This document shows, piece by piece, positions 8,744 through 16,226 of a stretch of 38,761 nucleotides of DNA. The notes beneath the pieces were generated by a model, which saw nothing but the letters and a program-made list of their open reading frames with translations, ran no database searches and was not told the origin of the DNA. The position numbers were made by a program, and so were the translations under genes. How positions within the stretch are numbered: the first letter of the stretch is position 1; the number at the start of each line of letters is the position of its first letter. This DNA is from an uncultured Burkholderiales bacterium (GTDB taxonomy: Bacteria > Pseudomonadota > Gammaproteobacteria > Burkholderiales > Burkholderiaceae_E): the NCBI GenBank assembly GCA_903923345.1, contig CAIXXI010000475.1:1-38761 (forward strand), in the 5' to 3' direction.

Positions 8744-9640
8744 TCAGGCGAGCGATTGGCCGGTGAGGCGCTGCAGGGCCTCGCGATATTTCGCTGCGGT
8801 CTGTTCGATGACTTGTGCAGGCAGCGCCGGAGCCGGCGCGGTCTTGCCCCAATCGGTCAGTGTCTCGAGGTAGTCGCGCACGAACTGCTTGTCGAAGCTC
8901 GGTGGCGAAATGCCCACCCGATAGGAATCGGCCGGCCAGAATCGGGATGAATCGGCGGTGAGCACTTCGTCCATCAGGTGGAGTTCGCCTGCGTCATCCA
9001 GTCCGAATTCGAACTTGGTGTCAGCGATGATGATGCCTCGCGTGGCGGCATACTCGGCTGCGCGCCGATACAACTGCAGTGAGACCTCACGGATGCGTTC
9101 GGCCAGCGGCGCACCGATGGTCACGATCATCTGCTCGAACGAAATGTTCTCATCGTGCTCACCGTGCTCGGCCTTGCGCGCCGGGGTGAAGATCGGTTCT
9201 GGAAGCTGCTGGGCCTGTTGCAGGCCGGCAGGCAGATCAATGCCACAGACCGCACCGCTGTGCTGATAGTCCTTCCAGCCCGAACCAATGAGATAGCCCC
9301 GCACCACCGCCTCGACCATGATGGGCTTTAAGCGCTTGACCACCATCGATCGCCCGCGCACCTGCGCGGTTTCATCAGGCGCAACCACCGACTCGGGTGC
9401 AATGCCCGTCAGGTGATTGGGCACGATGTCAGCCAGTCGGTCGAACCAGAACATCGCCATCTGGTTGAGCACCCGCCCCTTGTCCGGGATCGGTTCATTC
9501 ATGACCACATCGAAGGCCGAAAGCCGATCGCTGGTGACGATCAGCAACGTGTCGTTACCGACCGCATAGTTGTCTCGGACCTTGCCGCGCGACAGCAGCG
9601 GCAGCGAATGCAGGGAACTCTCGTACAGTGCAGGGGTCAT
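8744..9640 (-). CDS. purC: Phosphoribosylaminoimidazole-succinocarboxamide synthase PurC
   Basis: PurC (298 residues) joins CAIR and aspartate using ATP to make SAICAR. The N-terminal [28 protein letters not shown] region is the SAICAR synthetase signature, here split over two conserved blocks. [17 protein letters not shown] and [11 protein letters not shown] are further family motifs, the latter binding ATP and metal. The length is that of the longer betaproteobacterial and yeast-like form rather than the about 240 residues of E. coli. It is the first gene of the minus-strand purine run. The gap to the divergent VOC gene (9641-9753) presumably carries its promoter; no clear -35/-10 pair was found there. 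Confidence 0.94.
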   Translation of the reverse strand: MTPALYESSLHSLPLLSRGKVRDNYAVGNDTLLIVTSDRLSAFDVVMNEPIPDKGRVLNQMAMFWFDRLADIVPNHLTGIAPESVVAPDETAQVRGRSMVVKRLKPIMVEAVVRGYLIGSGWKDYQHSGAVCGIDLPAGLQQAQQLPEPIFTPARKAEHGEHDENISFEQMIVTIGAPLAERIREVSLQLYRRAAEYAATRGIIIADTKFEFGLDDAGELHLMDEVLTADSSRFWPADSYRVGISPPSFDKQFVRDYLETLTDWGKTAPAPALPAQVIEQTAAKYREALQRLTGQSLA

Positions 9641-9753
9641 GCGGCAGACTCGGCAGAATGATCAATCGTCAGACTGCGCATTGTGCCGCATGGCTTGCGT
9701 CCCATGACTTTGAGATAGCCTGCAGCCATGCTTTGTGATCTGCCCGCCCGCTC

Positions 9754-10149
9754 ATGCCGCTGAACCCCGCCGACTTATCGATTCGGGTCTTCGATGTGGA
9801 CGCCAGTTGCCGCTACTTCGAACGCACCCTGGGGCTGATCACGCACAGCCGAACCGGCGTGCCGCCGCACCGGGCCGAATTGCGCCGCGACGCACTGCGC
9901 CTGACCCTGATCGGCGTGCGAGGCCCGGGTCATCAGGATGACGATCTGGAGCAGCATCACCTGCGTGCCATTCTGATTGAAGCCGACAAGTCAGACTCGC
10001 TTCGCGCGCTGTTCGAACACGCCAGCGCGCACGGCGCCCGGATGCGTCAACCGCTGCAGACCCGGCCCTGGGGCGTTCTGACCTTCGTGATGAGGGACCT
10101 CGACGGCAATCTGCTGCTGTGCTCGGCGCCGCTGGATGAGGTGAATTAA
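9754..10149 (+). CDS. VOC (glyoxalase/bleomycin resistance) family protein
   Basis: The 131-residue protein has the paired beta-alpha-beta-beta-beta pattern of the vicinal oxygen chelate fold. It starts with LSIRVFDVDASCRYFERTLGL, a typical VOC first module, and ends with VLTFVMRDLDGNLLLCSAP, the usual last strand with a DPDGN-like DLDGN turn. The metal ligands normally expected, His/Gln in the first strand and Glu near the end, are not obvious, so it may be a non-catalytic or binding member. It stands alone between divergent purC and the convergent fba region. The ATG lacks a clear ribosome site, so the start is uncertain. Confidence 0.75.
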   Translation: MPLNPADLSIRVFDVDASCRYFERTLGLITHSRTGVPPHRAELRRDALRLTLIGVRGPGHQDDDLEQHHLRAILIEADKSDSLRALFEHASAHGARMRQPLQTRPWGVLTFVMRDLDGNLLLCSAPLDEVN

Positions 10150-10153
10150 GCGC

Positions 10154-10372
10154 TCAAGCGCGGCGTTTGCGAAAGTCTGGCGGCTGGCGCATCGGTTGAC
10201 GAGCCTGCAGTGCCAGATCAACGCCACCGAGGCGGCCGACACGTGAGCGAATCACTACTGACACGTTGCTCGGTGGACGGTCATCCGTCACCACTCGTCC
10301 CAGGGTATCGCAAGCCTTCTCATCGGTGGAGTCACCCATCTCAGCTGATCGAACACTCGAATGCCGCTTCAT
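10154..10372 (-). CDS. Small basic hypothetical protein (doubtful)
   Basis: This 72-codon open frame encodes a basic protein with no recognised domain, signal or membrane span. GAGGTGA stands 7 bases before the ATG, a good ribosome-binding site. The start lies just downstream of the fba terminator on the same strand, so transcription would need read-through or its own promoter. It fills most of the 299-base interval between the VOC gene and fba, which otherwise holds only the terminator. It may be a chance frame. Confidence 0.3.
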   Translation of the reverse strand: MKRHSSVRSAEMGDSTDEKACDTLGRVVTDDRPPSNVSVVIRSRVGRLGGVDLALQARQPMRQPPDFRKRRA

Positions 10373-10386
10373 GCGTGACTCACCTC

Positions 10387-10408
10387 AAAAAACCGCAGCG
10401 CCGGTTTT
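10387..10408 (-). terminator. Intrinsic terminator of fba
   Basis: Read on the minus strand, the stem AAAACCG / CGGTTTT encloses a six-base loop (GCGCTG) and runs directly into a T-tract of six. It lies 41 bases past the fba stop. The stem is only 7 bp and partly A/T, but the shape is classic for a Rho-independent terminator. Confidence 0.75.
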
Positions 10409-10448
10409 GACGCCGCGTAGACCGACCTTGCCCCCTGTGCTGCAGTCG

Positions 10449-11513
10449 TCAGACCACCTTCTGGGCCAGCTCGCCCGCCTTGTAGCGCTGAATCATCACC
10501 GACAAGGGCGTGGGCGCGATGCGGCTGCCCTGACCCGCGCAGCCGAACTCGTTGTAGCGCTGCAGGCAGATTGCCTTGGCGGCTTCACGGGCGGGCTTCA
10601 GGTACTCGCGCGGATCGAACTTGTCAGGGTGGACTGCCATGAACTTGCGGATGGCGGCGGTCATCGCCAGGCGAATGTCGGTGTCGATGTTGATCTTACG
10701 AACACCGAATTTGATCGCTTCCTGAATCTCCTCGACCGGCACGCCATAGGTCTCCTTCATGTCGCCGCCGTATTGGCGAATCTCGGCCAGCAGATCCTGC
10801 GGCACCGACGACGAGCCGTGCATCACCAGGTGCGTATTGGGCAGGCGTGCGTTGATTTCCTTGATGCGCGAAATCGCCAGGATGTCGCCGGTGGGCTTGC
10901 GCGAAAACTTGTAGGCGCCGTGGCTGGTGCCGATGGCAATCGCCAGCGCATCCACCTGGGTGCGGCGCACGAAATCAGCCGCCTGCTCCGGGTCGGTCAG
11001 CAACTGCTCGCGGGTCATGGTCGCGTCCGTGCCGTGGCCGTCTTCCTTGTCACCCTTCATGGTCTCAAGCGAGCCCAGGCAGCCGAGTTCACCTTCGACC
11101 GTCACGCCCACCGCGTGGGCCATGTCGACCACCTTGCGGGTGACATCGATGTTGTAGTCGTAGCTGGCAATGGTCTTGCCGTCTTCTTCCAGCGAGCCGT
11201 CCATCATCACCGAGGAAAAGCCCAGGTCGATCGCGCCCTGGCAGATCACCGGCGACTGGCCGTGGTCCTGATGCATCACCACCGGAACCTTAGGGTAGGA
11301 CTCGACGGCAGCCGAGATCAGGTGACGCAGAAAATGCTCTCCGGCGTATTTTCGAGCGCCGGCCGAGGCCTGCATGATCACCGGCGCATCCGCCTCCGAG
11401 GCGGCGGCCATGATGGCCTGCACCTGCTCGAGGTTGTTGACGTTGAAAGCCGGGATGCCATAGCCGCGCTCGGCGGCATGATCAAGAAGCTGGCGCATCG
11501 AAACGAGAGGCAT
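10449..11513 (-). CDS. fba: Class II fructose-1,6-bisphosphate aldolase (Calvin-cycle subtype)
   Basis: This zinc-dependent aldolase cleaves or forms fructose-1,6-bisphosphate and in autotrophs also serves the Calvin cycle. The 354-residue product begins [19 protein letters not shown]. It carries the zinc and catalytic block [12 protein letters not shown] near residue 80, then [10 protein letters not shown] and [13 protein letters not shown] with the remaining histidine ligands, and [12 protein letters not shown], the phosphate-binding loop. Start is placed at 11513, where AGGAG precedes it by 8 bases; a longer frame to 11552 has no such site. The length and C-terminal tail match the long Burkholderiales CbbA type. 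A terminator follows. Pyruvate kinase is the upstream neighbour, a common glycolytic pairing. Confidence 0.95.
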   Translation of the reverse strand: MPLVSMRQLLDHAAERGYGIPAFNVNNLEQVQAIMAAASEADAPVIMQASAGARKYAGEHFLRHLISAAVESYPKVPVVMHQDHGQSPVICQGAIDLGFSSVMMDGSLEEDGKTIASYDYNIDVTRKVVDMAHAVGVTVEGELGCLGSLETMKGDKEDGHGTDATMTREQLLTDPEQAADFVRRTQVDALAIAIGTSHGAYKFSRKPTGDILAISRIKEINARLPNTHLVMHGSSSVPQDLLAEIRQYGGDMKETYGVPVEEIQEAIKFGVRKINIDTDIRLAMTAAIRKFMAVHPDKFDPREYLKPAREAAKAICLQRYNEFGCAGQGSRIAPTPLSVMIQRYKAGELAQKVV

Positions 11514-11651
11514 GGATCGGGCTCCTGAGATGTGGATGAATGAAACCGCCAATTATGCCCGCACGGTATGACGCCATGAGTGAGATACCGCACTGATGTA
11601 CTTGACCATGCGCAGTCACCTCAGGACTTGGGCATGTCATAAGGTTCCGGC

Positions 11652-13085
11652 TTAGCCGTGCTCGCCGACCCGCACGATTTTCAGGGTATTCGTGCCACCC
11701 GACTTTCCGATGGGCTCGCCGATGGTCATCAGCAGCAGGTCTCCGCGCTCGACCACGCCCAAATCGAGCAGCTTCTGTTCCGCTTCAAGCAAGAGATTTT
11801 CGCGATCAGAGGCTTTGAAGTTCATCAGCACCGGATGGACTTCACGGTACAGCGACATCCGCCTGCGACTGCCTTCTTCGGGGGTGAGCGCATAAACCGG
11901 CACGCCGGAATCCAGCCGTGACATCCACAATGCCGTGGAGCCCGACTGGGTCAGCGAGCAGATCGCCTTGACCTTCATATGAACCGCCGTAAAGAGCGCT
12001 GCCATCGCGATCGCCTGATCGATCCGGGTGAAGGTGCGGTTCAAAAATTCCTTGTCGAGGGCGAAGGTCCCTGATCGATCGGCTTCGTCGCACACGCGGG
12101 CCATTGCAGCAACCGTCTCGACCGGGTACTTGCCCGAGGCGGTTTCGGCCGAGAGCATCACCGCATCCGTGCCATCGATGACCGCATTGGCCACATCCGA
12201 CACCTCGGCACGCGTGGGGACCGGTGACTCGATCATCGACTCCATCATCTGCGTGGCGGTGATGGTCAGCTTGTTCAATTCTTTGGCCATGCGGATCATG
12301 CGTTTTTGCAGAGCCGGCACCGCCGCATCGCCCACCTCGACCGCGAGATCGCCGCGAGCCACCATGATGCCGTCAGAGGCCTTGAGGATTTCCTCCAGAT
12401 TGCCGATGGCCTCAAAGCGCTCGATCTTGGCGATCATCAAGGCCCGCCCGCCCGCAGCCCGCGCCAATTCACGAGCCATGTACATGTCCGAGGCATTCTT
12501 GGGGAACGACACCGCGATGAAATCGGCCGCCAGCGCCACCGCTGTCTTGACGTCTTCCATGTCCTTGGCGGTGAGTGCCGGTGCAGACAAGCCACCGCCC
12601 TGACGGTTGATGCCCTTGCGGTCAGACAACACACCGCCTACGGTCACCCGGCACTCGATCGTGCGCTCGCCCACGCGCTCGACCACCATGGTCATGCGGC
12701 CATCGTTGAGCAGCAGGGTATCGCCCGCCTTCACATCCTTGACCAGGTCCTTGTAATCCAGGCCGACCCGGGTCTCATCGCCGAGTTCGCAGTCCAGATC
12801 GAAGGTGAAGGCATCACCTTCCACCAGACTGACCTTGCCGCCGGCAAATTTGCCGATCCGGATCTTGGGCCCCTGCAAGTCGGCGAGCACTCCGATGTCA
12901 CGGCCCAATCGGGCGGCCACCTCGCGCACCGCGTTCACCACCGCAGTGTGCTGCTCGATCGTGCCGTGGGAAAAGTTGATCCGGATCACATTCACGCCGG
13001 TGAGGATCATGCGTTCGAGCGTGGCCGGGTCTGAACAGGCCGGACCGAGGGTGGCAACGATCTTGGTGGCGCGCGGAATGCTCAT
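11652..13085 (-). CDS. pyk: Pyruvate kinase
   Basis: Pyruvate kinase (477 residues) makes pyruvate and ATP from phosphoenolpyruvate and ADP. The N-terminus MSIPRATKIVATLGPACSD is the family start. VIRINFSHG, LADLQGPKIRIGKF, LMIAKIERFEAIGNLEEIL (catalytic Lys and metal Glu), and GIMVARGDLAVEVG (metal Asp) follow in order, then TATQMMESM and SAETASGKYP. The ATG at 13085 is chosen since homology begins there; the frame stays open to 13316 without matching the family. CAGGAC lies a short distance upstream. There are 138 bases between its stop and the fba start, long enough for a separate fba promoter, though none is obvious. Confidence 0.95.
   Translation of the reverse strand: MSIPRATKIVATLGPACSDPATLERMILTGVNVIRINFSHGTIEQHTAVVNAVREVAARLGRDIGVLADLQGPKIRIGKFAGGKVSLVEGDAFTFDLDCELGDETRVGLDYKDLVKDVKAGDTLLLNDGRMTMVVERVGERTIECRVTVGGVLSDRKGINRQGGGLSAPALTAKDMEDVKTAVALAADFIAVSFPKNASDMYMARELARAAGGRALMIAKIERFEAIGNLEEILKASDGIMVARGDLAVEVGDAAVPALQKRMIRMAKELNKLTITATQMMESMIESPVPTRAEVSDVANAVIDGTDAVMLSAETASGKYPVETVAAMARVCDEADRSGTFALDKEFLNRTFTRIDQAIAMAALFTAVHMKVKAICSLTQSGSTALWMSRLDSGVPVYALTPEEGSRRRMSLYREVHPVLMNFKASDRENLLLEAEQKLLDLGVVERGDLLLMTIGEPIGKSGGTNTLKIVRVGEHG
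12842..12855. repeat. 14-base palindrome in pyk
   Basis: CGGCAAATTTGCCG is its own reverse complement and contains the GCAAATTTGC core seen at 4130-4139 and 14286-14295. It encodes a Gly-Lys-Phe-Ala-Gly stretch of pyruvate kinase, so coding constraint may explain it. Confidence 0.5.
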
Positions 13086-13267
13086 GGTGGACGTCCTGAG
13101 GGGATGGCGGTCGGGCGCTTGGGCGCGATTGGCCCATTGTCCGTCATTTTCTTGACACCACACCCACCGGATGGATGTGCCCATCAAGACGGCTTTGAGT
13201 GTTGAGAAACGACCCCGTTCGAGAGGATCGTCGGTCATGTGACTTAGGATGCTGCCACCACACAGAC

Positions 13268-14029
13268 ATGCCACCGCGTATGAATCATTCGACACATCAT
13301 TCACATGAGCACGCACCGCTGGCGATCATCGTTAATGGTCCGAGTTCATCGGGCAAGTCAACGCTGTGCAAAGCCCTGCTTGACCGCCTGACCGATCTGG
13401 CCTGCGGCGACCCGGAAGCTTCATTTGCCAGGGTGGCGTTCGATGACCTGGTCGTGCTCATGTCGGACAAACTCTTTCCCATCAGCTACGTGCAGCTTCA
13501 GGACGGCGACCTCACTCGGCTTGCCTCACGCAGCCCACATGACGGACGCGCGGGTTGGGAGTATGTGGATGAGAGCCACGCGCCCGGCCGGCACGGAGGA
13601 AGCCCGAGGCTTCGCATTGTTTTAAATTCGCATGTGCGCCGTCTGCTCAGTGGTCTTCAACGAAGCTGGGGCGCCCATCTCAAAGTGGGCACGAACCTGC
13701 TCATCGATCACTTCATTCAGGATGCCGACTGGTGTCAGGAACTGCTTGATGTGCTGCGCGACAGTGCGGCGCAGGTTTTCATGGTCAGGGTGGAGTGCGA
13801 CCTGGCCGAGTTGGAGCGCCGCGAATCGTTTCGAGGCGACGGCAAACTCGAGGGCCGTCCGCTGGGTCTGGCCCGCAGAAGCGATGAGCTCTGCCACGCC
13901 CATGCGCTGCCCTACAACATCACGGTTCACACTGACCGGCAGACAACCGATCAGTCGGTCGCGGCGATCATCGCGGCACTTCTGAGCAGCGGCTTGATGC
14001 CACGCGGCGCCGGGGCGTCTCCTCGTTAG
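13268..14029 (+). CDS. Chloramphenicol phosphotransferase-like P-loop kinase
   Basis: The 253-residue product has a Walker A loop GPSSSGKST at residues 24-32, preceded by a hydrophobic strand (LAIIVN). FDDLVVLMSDKLFP sits where the chloramphenicol 3-O-phosphotransferase family places its catalytic aspartate. FMVRVECDLAELERRESFRGD resembles the later nucleotide and lid region with arginines, and LARRSDELCHAH resembles the conserved C-terminal helix of CPT-like proteins. The N-terminus is rich in histidine. Start could also be ATG at 13280; a frame open from 13199 is less likely. It is transcribed away from pyk, and a probable terminator follows at 14074. The true substrate is unknown; antibiotic resistance should not be assumed. 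Confidence 0.7.
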   Translation: MPPRMNHSTHHSHEHAPLAIIVNGPSSSGKSTLCKALLDRLTDLACGDPEASFARVAFDDLVVLMSDKLFPISYVQLQDGDLTRLASRSPHDGRAGWEYVDESHAPGRHGGSPRLRIVLNSHVRRLLSGLQRSWGAHLKVGTNLLIDHFIQDADWCQELLDVLRDSAAQVFMVRVECDLAELERRESFRGDGKLEGRPLGLARRSDELCHAHALPYNITVHTDRQTTDQSVAAIIAALLSSGLMPRGAGASPR

Positions 14030-14073
14030 CACGCACCAAGCAAAACCCGCGGGCCTCGCCAAGCGACTCTCAC

Positions 14074-14095
14074 GCCCTGTTTTGAAGGGCTTTTA
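14074..14095 (+). terminator. Possible terminator after the CPT-like kinase gene
   Basis: The stem GCCCT / AGGGC with a seven-base loop is followed by TTTT, then a further T-run after AGGCC. The stem is only 5 bp, so efficiency is uncertain. Its position 45 bases past the stop fits. Confidence 0.45.
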
Positions 14096-14285
14096 GGCCT
14101 TTTTCCGCACTCTTTTCCCGCAATCAAGGCCGCCAAGTGGCTGCACCCCTGCAGGCTGGCGCGCCGCACACGCCCGCCCACTCGCCACAACCGTACCGAA
14201 AATCGATCGACACAGTGCCCTTTTCGGGTCGATACAGGCCCCACGAAAATAACAAAAGTGTCCTGGTTGTTTCTAAAGTGTTGAA

Positions 14286-14295
14286 GCAAATTTGC
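14286..14295. repeat. Palindrome GCAAATTTGC upstream of flp
   Basis: This perfect 10-base palindrome is 104 bases before the flp start and two bases before a larger inverted repeat. The same 10-mer occurs inside ggt and pyk. Being intergenic, this copy is the best candidate for a protein-binding site. Confidence 0.45.
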
Positions 14296-14297
14296 AG

Positions 14298-14323
14298 TTC
14301 GGCGGTCATTTCCGACCGCTGAA
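14298..14323. repeat. Inverted repeat upstream of flp
   Basis: The arms TTCGGCGGTC and GACCGCTGAA pair over ten positions with one mismatch around a six-base spacer. No T-tract follows, so a terminator is unlikely; an operator or a 5' leader hairpin is possible. It ends 76 bases before the flp ATG. Confidence 0.5.
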
Positions 14324-14399
14324 CGGAAACCGAGTGACCCGATCCGGGCGACGGTGACCGTTTCTGCGTCCTTCAATCAATCAAATACCAGGAGTGAAT

Positions 14400-14573
14400 A
14401 TGAAAAACCTTAAAGCTGCTTTTGATGCGTTTCTGAACGATGAGTCGGGTGCCTCGGCTGTTGAGTATGGGCTGATTGTGGCTTTGATTGCCGCAGTTGT
14501 GGTGGTGGGCGTAACGAACCTGGGCACCAAAATCAACGGCGTTTTCACTGGCGTCACCAGCAAGCTTCCGTGA
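14400..14573 (+). CDS. flp: Flp-type pilin
   Basis: The 57-residue product is the major subunit of the Tad (tight adherence) pilus, a type IVb pilin. It has a short leader ending at Gly17, then ASAVEYGLIVALIAAVVVVG. The Gly followed by Glu22-Tyr23 at +5/+6 is the Flp processing signature read by the CpaA prepilin peptidase. The hydrophobic core is followed by a short polar tail ending TSKLP. AGGAG with good spacing precedes the ATG. A strong hairpin lies 28 bases after the stop, before cpaA. This is the first gene of the locus and probably the most highly expressed. Confidence 0.95.
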   Translation: MKNLKAAFDAFLNDESGASAVEYGLIVALIAAVVVVGVTNLGTKINGVFTGVTSKLP

Positions 14574-14601
14574 ATTAAAAGTTCCTAGTTCTCACGCACA
14601 C

Positions 14602-14634
14602 AGGACGGCTCGCCCATCGGCGGACCGTCCTTAT
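14602..14634 (+). terminator. Hairpin between flp and cpaA (attenuator or partial terminator)
   Basis: AGGACGG (14602-14608) pairs exactly with CCGTCCT (14625-14631), and inside it CGCC pairs with GGCG around a CATC loop, giving an almost continuous 12-13 bp stem with one mismatch and one wobble. Only a short T-rich tail (TTAT) follows. It may reduce read-through or protect the 3' end of flp mRNA, so that pilin is made in excess over the assembly proteins. Confidence 0.7.
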
Positions 14635-14737
14635 AGAACGAACGAAGAACGCAGGGGTCCATGAAATCTGCGTGTGAGTCAACAAGAATCGGTCAAGACG
14701 AAGCCATCTGGACCACTCCCCCAAGAAGAAAGCTGAG

Positions 14738-15265
14738 ATGACACTGACCTTTGCTGTGCTGGGGATCCTTTTGTCCTTCGCAGCCTATACAGACTTGAGA
14801 TTCCGCCGCATCCCCAACGCGCTGGTCGCCATGGGGCTGTGCGCAGCGCTGGCTGTGGTCGGCCTCGGCTGGTCGCACCTGACGCTGGGTCAATGCATGC
14901 TGGGCACACTCACCGGTCTGCTGCTGTTTCTCCCGCTCTACATGATGGGCGCAGTCGGCGCGGGCGACGCCAAATTGATGGCGGTTGTCGGTGCCTTTCT
15001 GGGTACTCAAGCAGTGGCCTGGGTCGCGGTGTACACCGCGCTCATCGGCGGCGTCATGGCTCTGATCACCGTGATCGCGCTGGGCAACGGAAAGCAGACC
15101 GCACAGGGCATCTGGGCGTATCTGGGCGCGCTGCGGATTCGTTTTTCAGGCGTGGGCGCGCCCACGCCAGCGTTTGTGCCGTCAACCACCGCACGCATGC
15201 CTTATGCGCTGGCGATCGGCGCGGGGGCAATGAGCTGGTTCGCAATCGGCCCGCTTGTTCCTTAA
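14738..15265 (+). CDS. cpaA: Prepilin peptidase CpaA/TadV (A24 family)
   Basis: The 175-residue inner-membrane aspartyl protease cleaves the leader of Flp and TadE-type pseudopilins. The two catalytic aspartates are Asp19 in AAYTDLRFRRIPN and Asp77 in the GAGDAKLM motif (GxGD type). About five membrane spans are visible. The N-terminal cysteine-rich methyltransferase domain of larger PilD enzymes is absent, as expected for CpaA. Its neighbour flp is the direct substrate. A purine-rich AAGAAAG lies before the start. Confidence 0.92.
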   Translation: MTLTFAVLGILLSFAAYTDLRFRRIPNALVAMGLCAALAVVGLGWSHLTLGQCMLGTLTGLLLFLPLYMMGAVGAGDAKLMAVVGAFLGTQAVAWVAVYTALIGGVMALITVIALGNGKQTAQGIWAYLGALRIRFSGVGAPTPAFVPSTTARMPYALAIGAGAMSWFAIGPLVP

Positions 15266-15301
15266 CTCACACCGCTTCATTCAACTCATTCAGGAGCCGT
15301 C

Positions 15302-16207
15302 ATGCGTGGCAGTAAGACCGTGTTGATGCTGGGCTCGGCACTCCTCTTCGGTGGGGCAGCCGCCTACCTCGCAGTCGATTGGATCAACTCGCAAGTCAGT
15401 CATCAGGTGGCGGGCCAGTCGAACGTACCCCTGCGCAAGGTGGCCATTGCTGCGGCCGATTTACGCGCAGGCAAGGAGCTTGTGACTGCCGACCTGACCA
15501 TCGTGCAGTGGCCTGCGTCAACCCTTCCTGATGGGGCCGTGACCGACGCGGCTGAACTGGTCGGTCGCGTGCTGCGAAACAGCGTGGCTAAAGGCGAGCC
15601 CCTGAACGAAAGCCGACTGGCTGCCAAAGGCGCTCGAGGCGGCATTGCGTCACTCATTGCACCGGGGAAGCGCGGGATTTCAATCTCGGTGAACGATGCA
15701 GTCGGCATGGCTTCGTACGCGCTGGAAGGCAGCTTCGTCGACATCATCGTGAACTCCGCGGATGCGGTGGAAGGTGATCGTCAACGCAGCATGTCAAAGA
15801 TTGTGCTTGAGCGCGTGCTGGTGCTGCGAACCGCACAGGCGGCTCAGGGCGAAGGACGCATCGGCGCTGTCACCCTCGAAGTAACACCGGCTGAAGCCGA
15901 AACACTTGATCTCGCGCGCAGCGTGGGGACCCTGTCTCTTGCGCTGCGCAGTGACTCTGAAGGCGAGCAAGTCAGGACTAAGGGCGCAACGAAAGAGTCG
16001 CTCTTTGGCACGAATTTGAAGCCTGCCCCGGTACCGGTCATTCAACCGGTCATCCCACCGGTGGCTGCCGTGTCATTGCCTGCCGTGCCACGGCAGGCCG
16101 TGGTCAGAGAGGTGGTGCGCATGGAGCCGGCGTTAGCGAGGCCTTCGCCTGGCAAAACCTGTGTGGATGCGCTGATCGGCAATGAGCGCCGCAGCGAATG
16201 TTTCTGA
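15302..16207 (+). CDS. cpaB: Flp pilus assembly protein CpaB/RcpC
   Basis: CpaB (301 residues) is a periplasmic component of the Tad machine thought to act with the secretin. One N-terminal membrane segment (about residues 5-27) is followed by a SAF domain, visible as VAIAAADLRAGKELVTADL near residue 48, and the RcpC C-terminal domain with LIAPGKRGISISVND and GSFVDIIV. The tail is proline- and valine-rich (about residues 238-262) and ends with two cysteines. A C-terminal sequence of this sort may reach toward the outer membrane. The start follows the AGGAG ribosome site at the end of the cpaA-cpaB gap. Confidence 0.9.
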   Translation: MRGSKTVLMLGSALLFGGAAAYLAVDWINSQVSHQVAGQSNVPLRKVAIAAADLRAGKELVTADLTIVQWPASTLPDGAVTDAAELVGRVLRNSVAKGEPLNESRLAAKGARGGIASLIAPGKRGISISVNDAVGMASYALEGSFVDIIVNSADAVEGDRQRSMSKIVLERVLVLRTAQAAQGEGRIGAVTLEVTPAEAETLDLARSVGTLSLALRSDSEGEQVRTKGATKESLFGTNLKPAPVPVIQPVIPPVAAVSLPAVPRQAVVREVVRMEPALARPSPGKTCVDALIGNERRSECF

Positions 16208-16226
16208 TCTCAATTCAAGGGTGACG

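Larger units (their letters stand above)
14030..14399 (+). promoter_or_regulatory. Leader region upstream of the flp/Tad operon
   Basis: This is the largest gene-free stretch, 370 bases, and presumably holds the Tad operon promoter. It contains the terminator of the preceding gene, a sigma-54-like match TGG-N10-GCA at 14138-14153 (TGGC and TGCA at the right spacing, with weaker bases between), the 10-base palindrome GCAAATTTGC at 14286-14295, and an inverted repeat at 14298-14323. No convincing sigma-70 pair was found. The last bases before flp give a good AGGAG ribosome site. The promoter type remains inference. Confidence 0.4.

Noticed and set aside
10266-11528. 420-codon open frame on the plus strand
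   Set aside because: It covers the fba gene in antisense and shows only His/Arg-rich low-complexity composition.
12976-12989. FNR-like TTGATCCGGATCAC
   Set aside because: It has one mismatch and lies inside pyk coding sequence with no promoter context.
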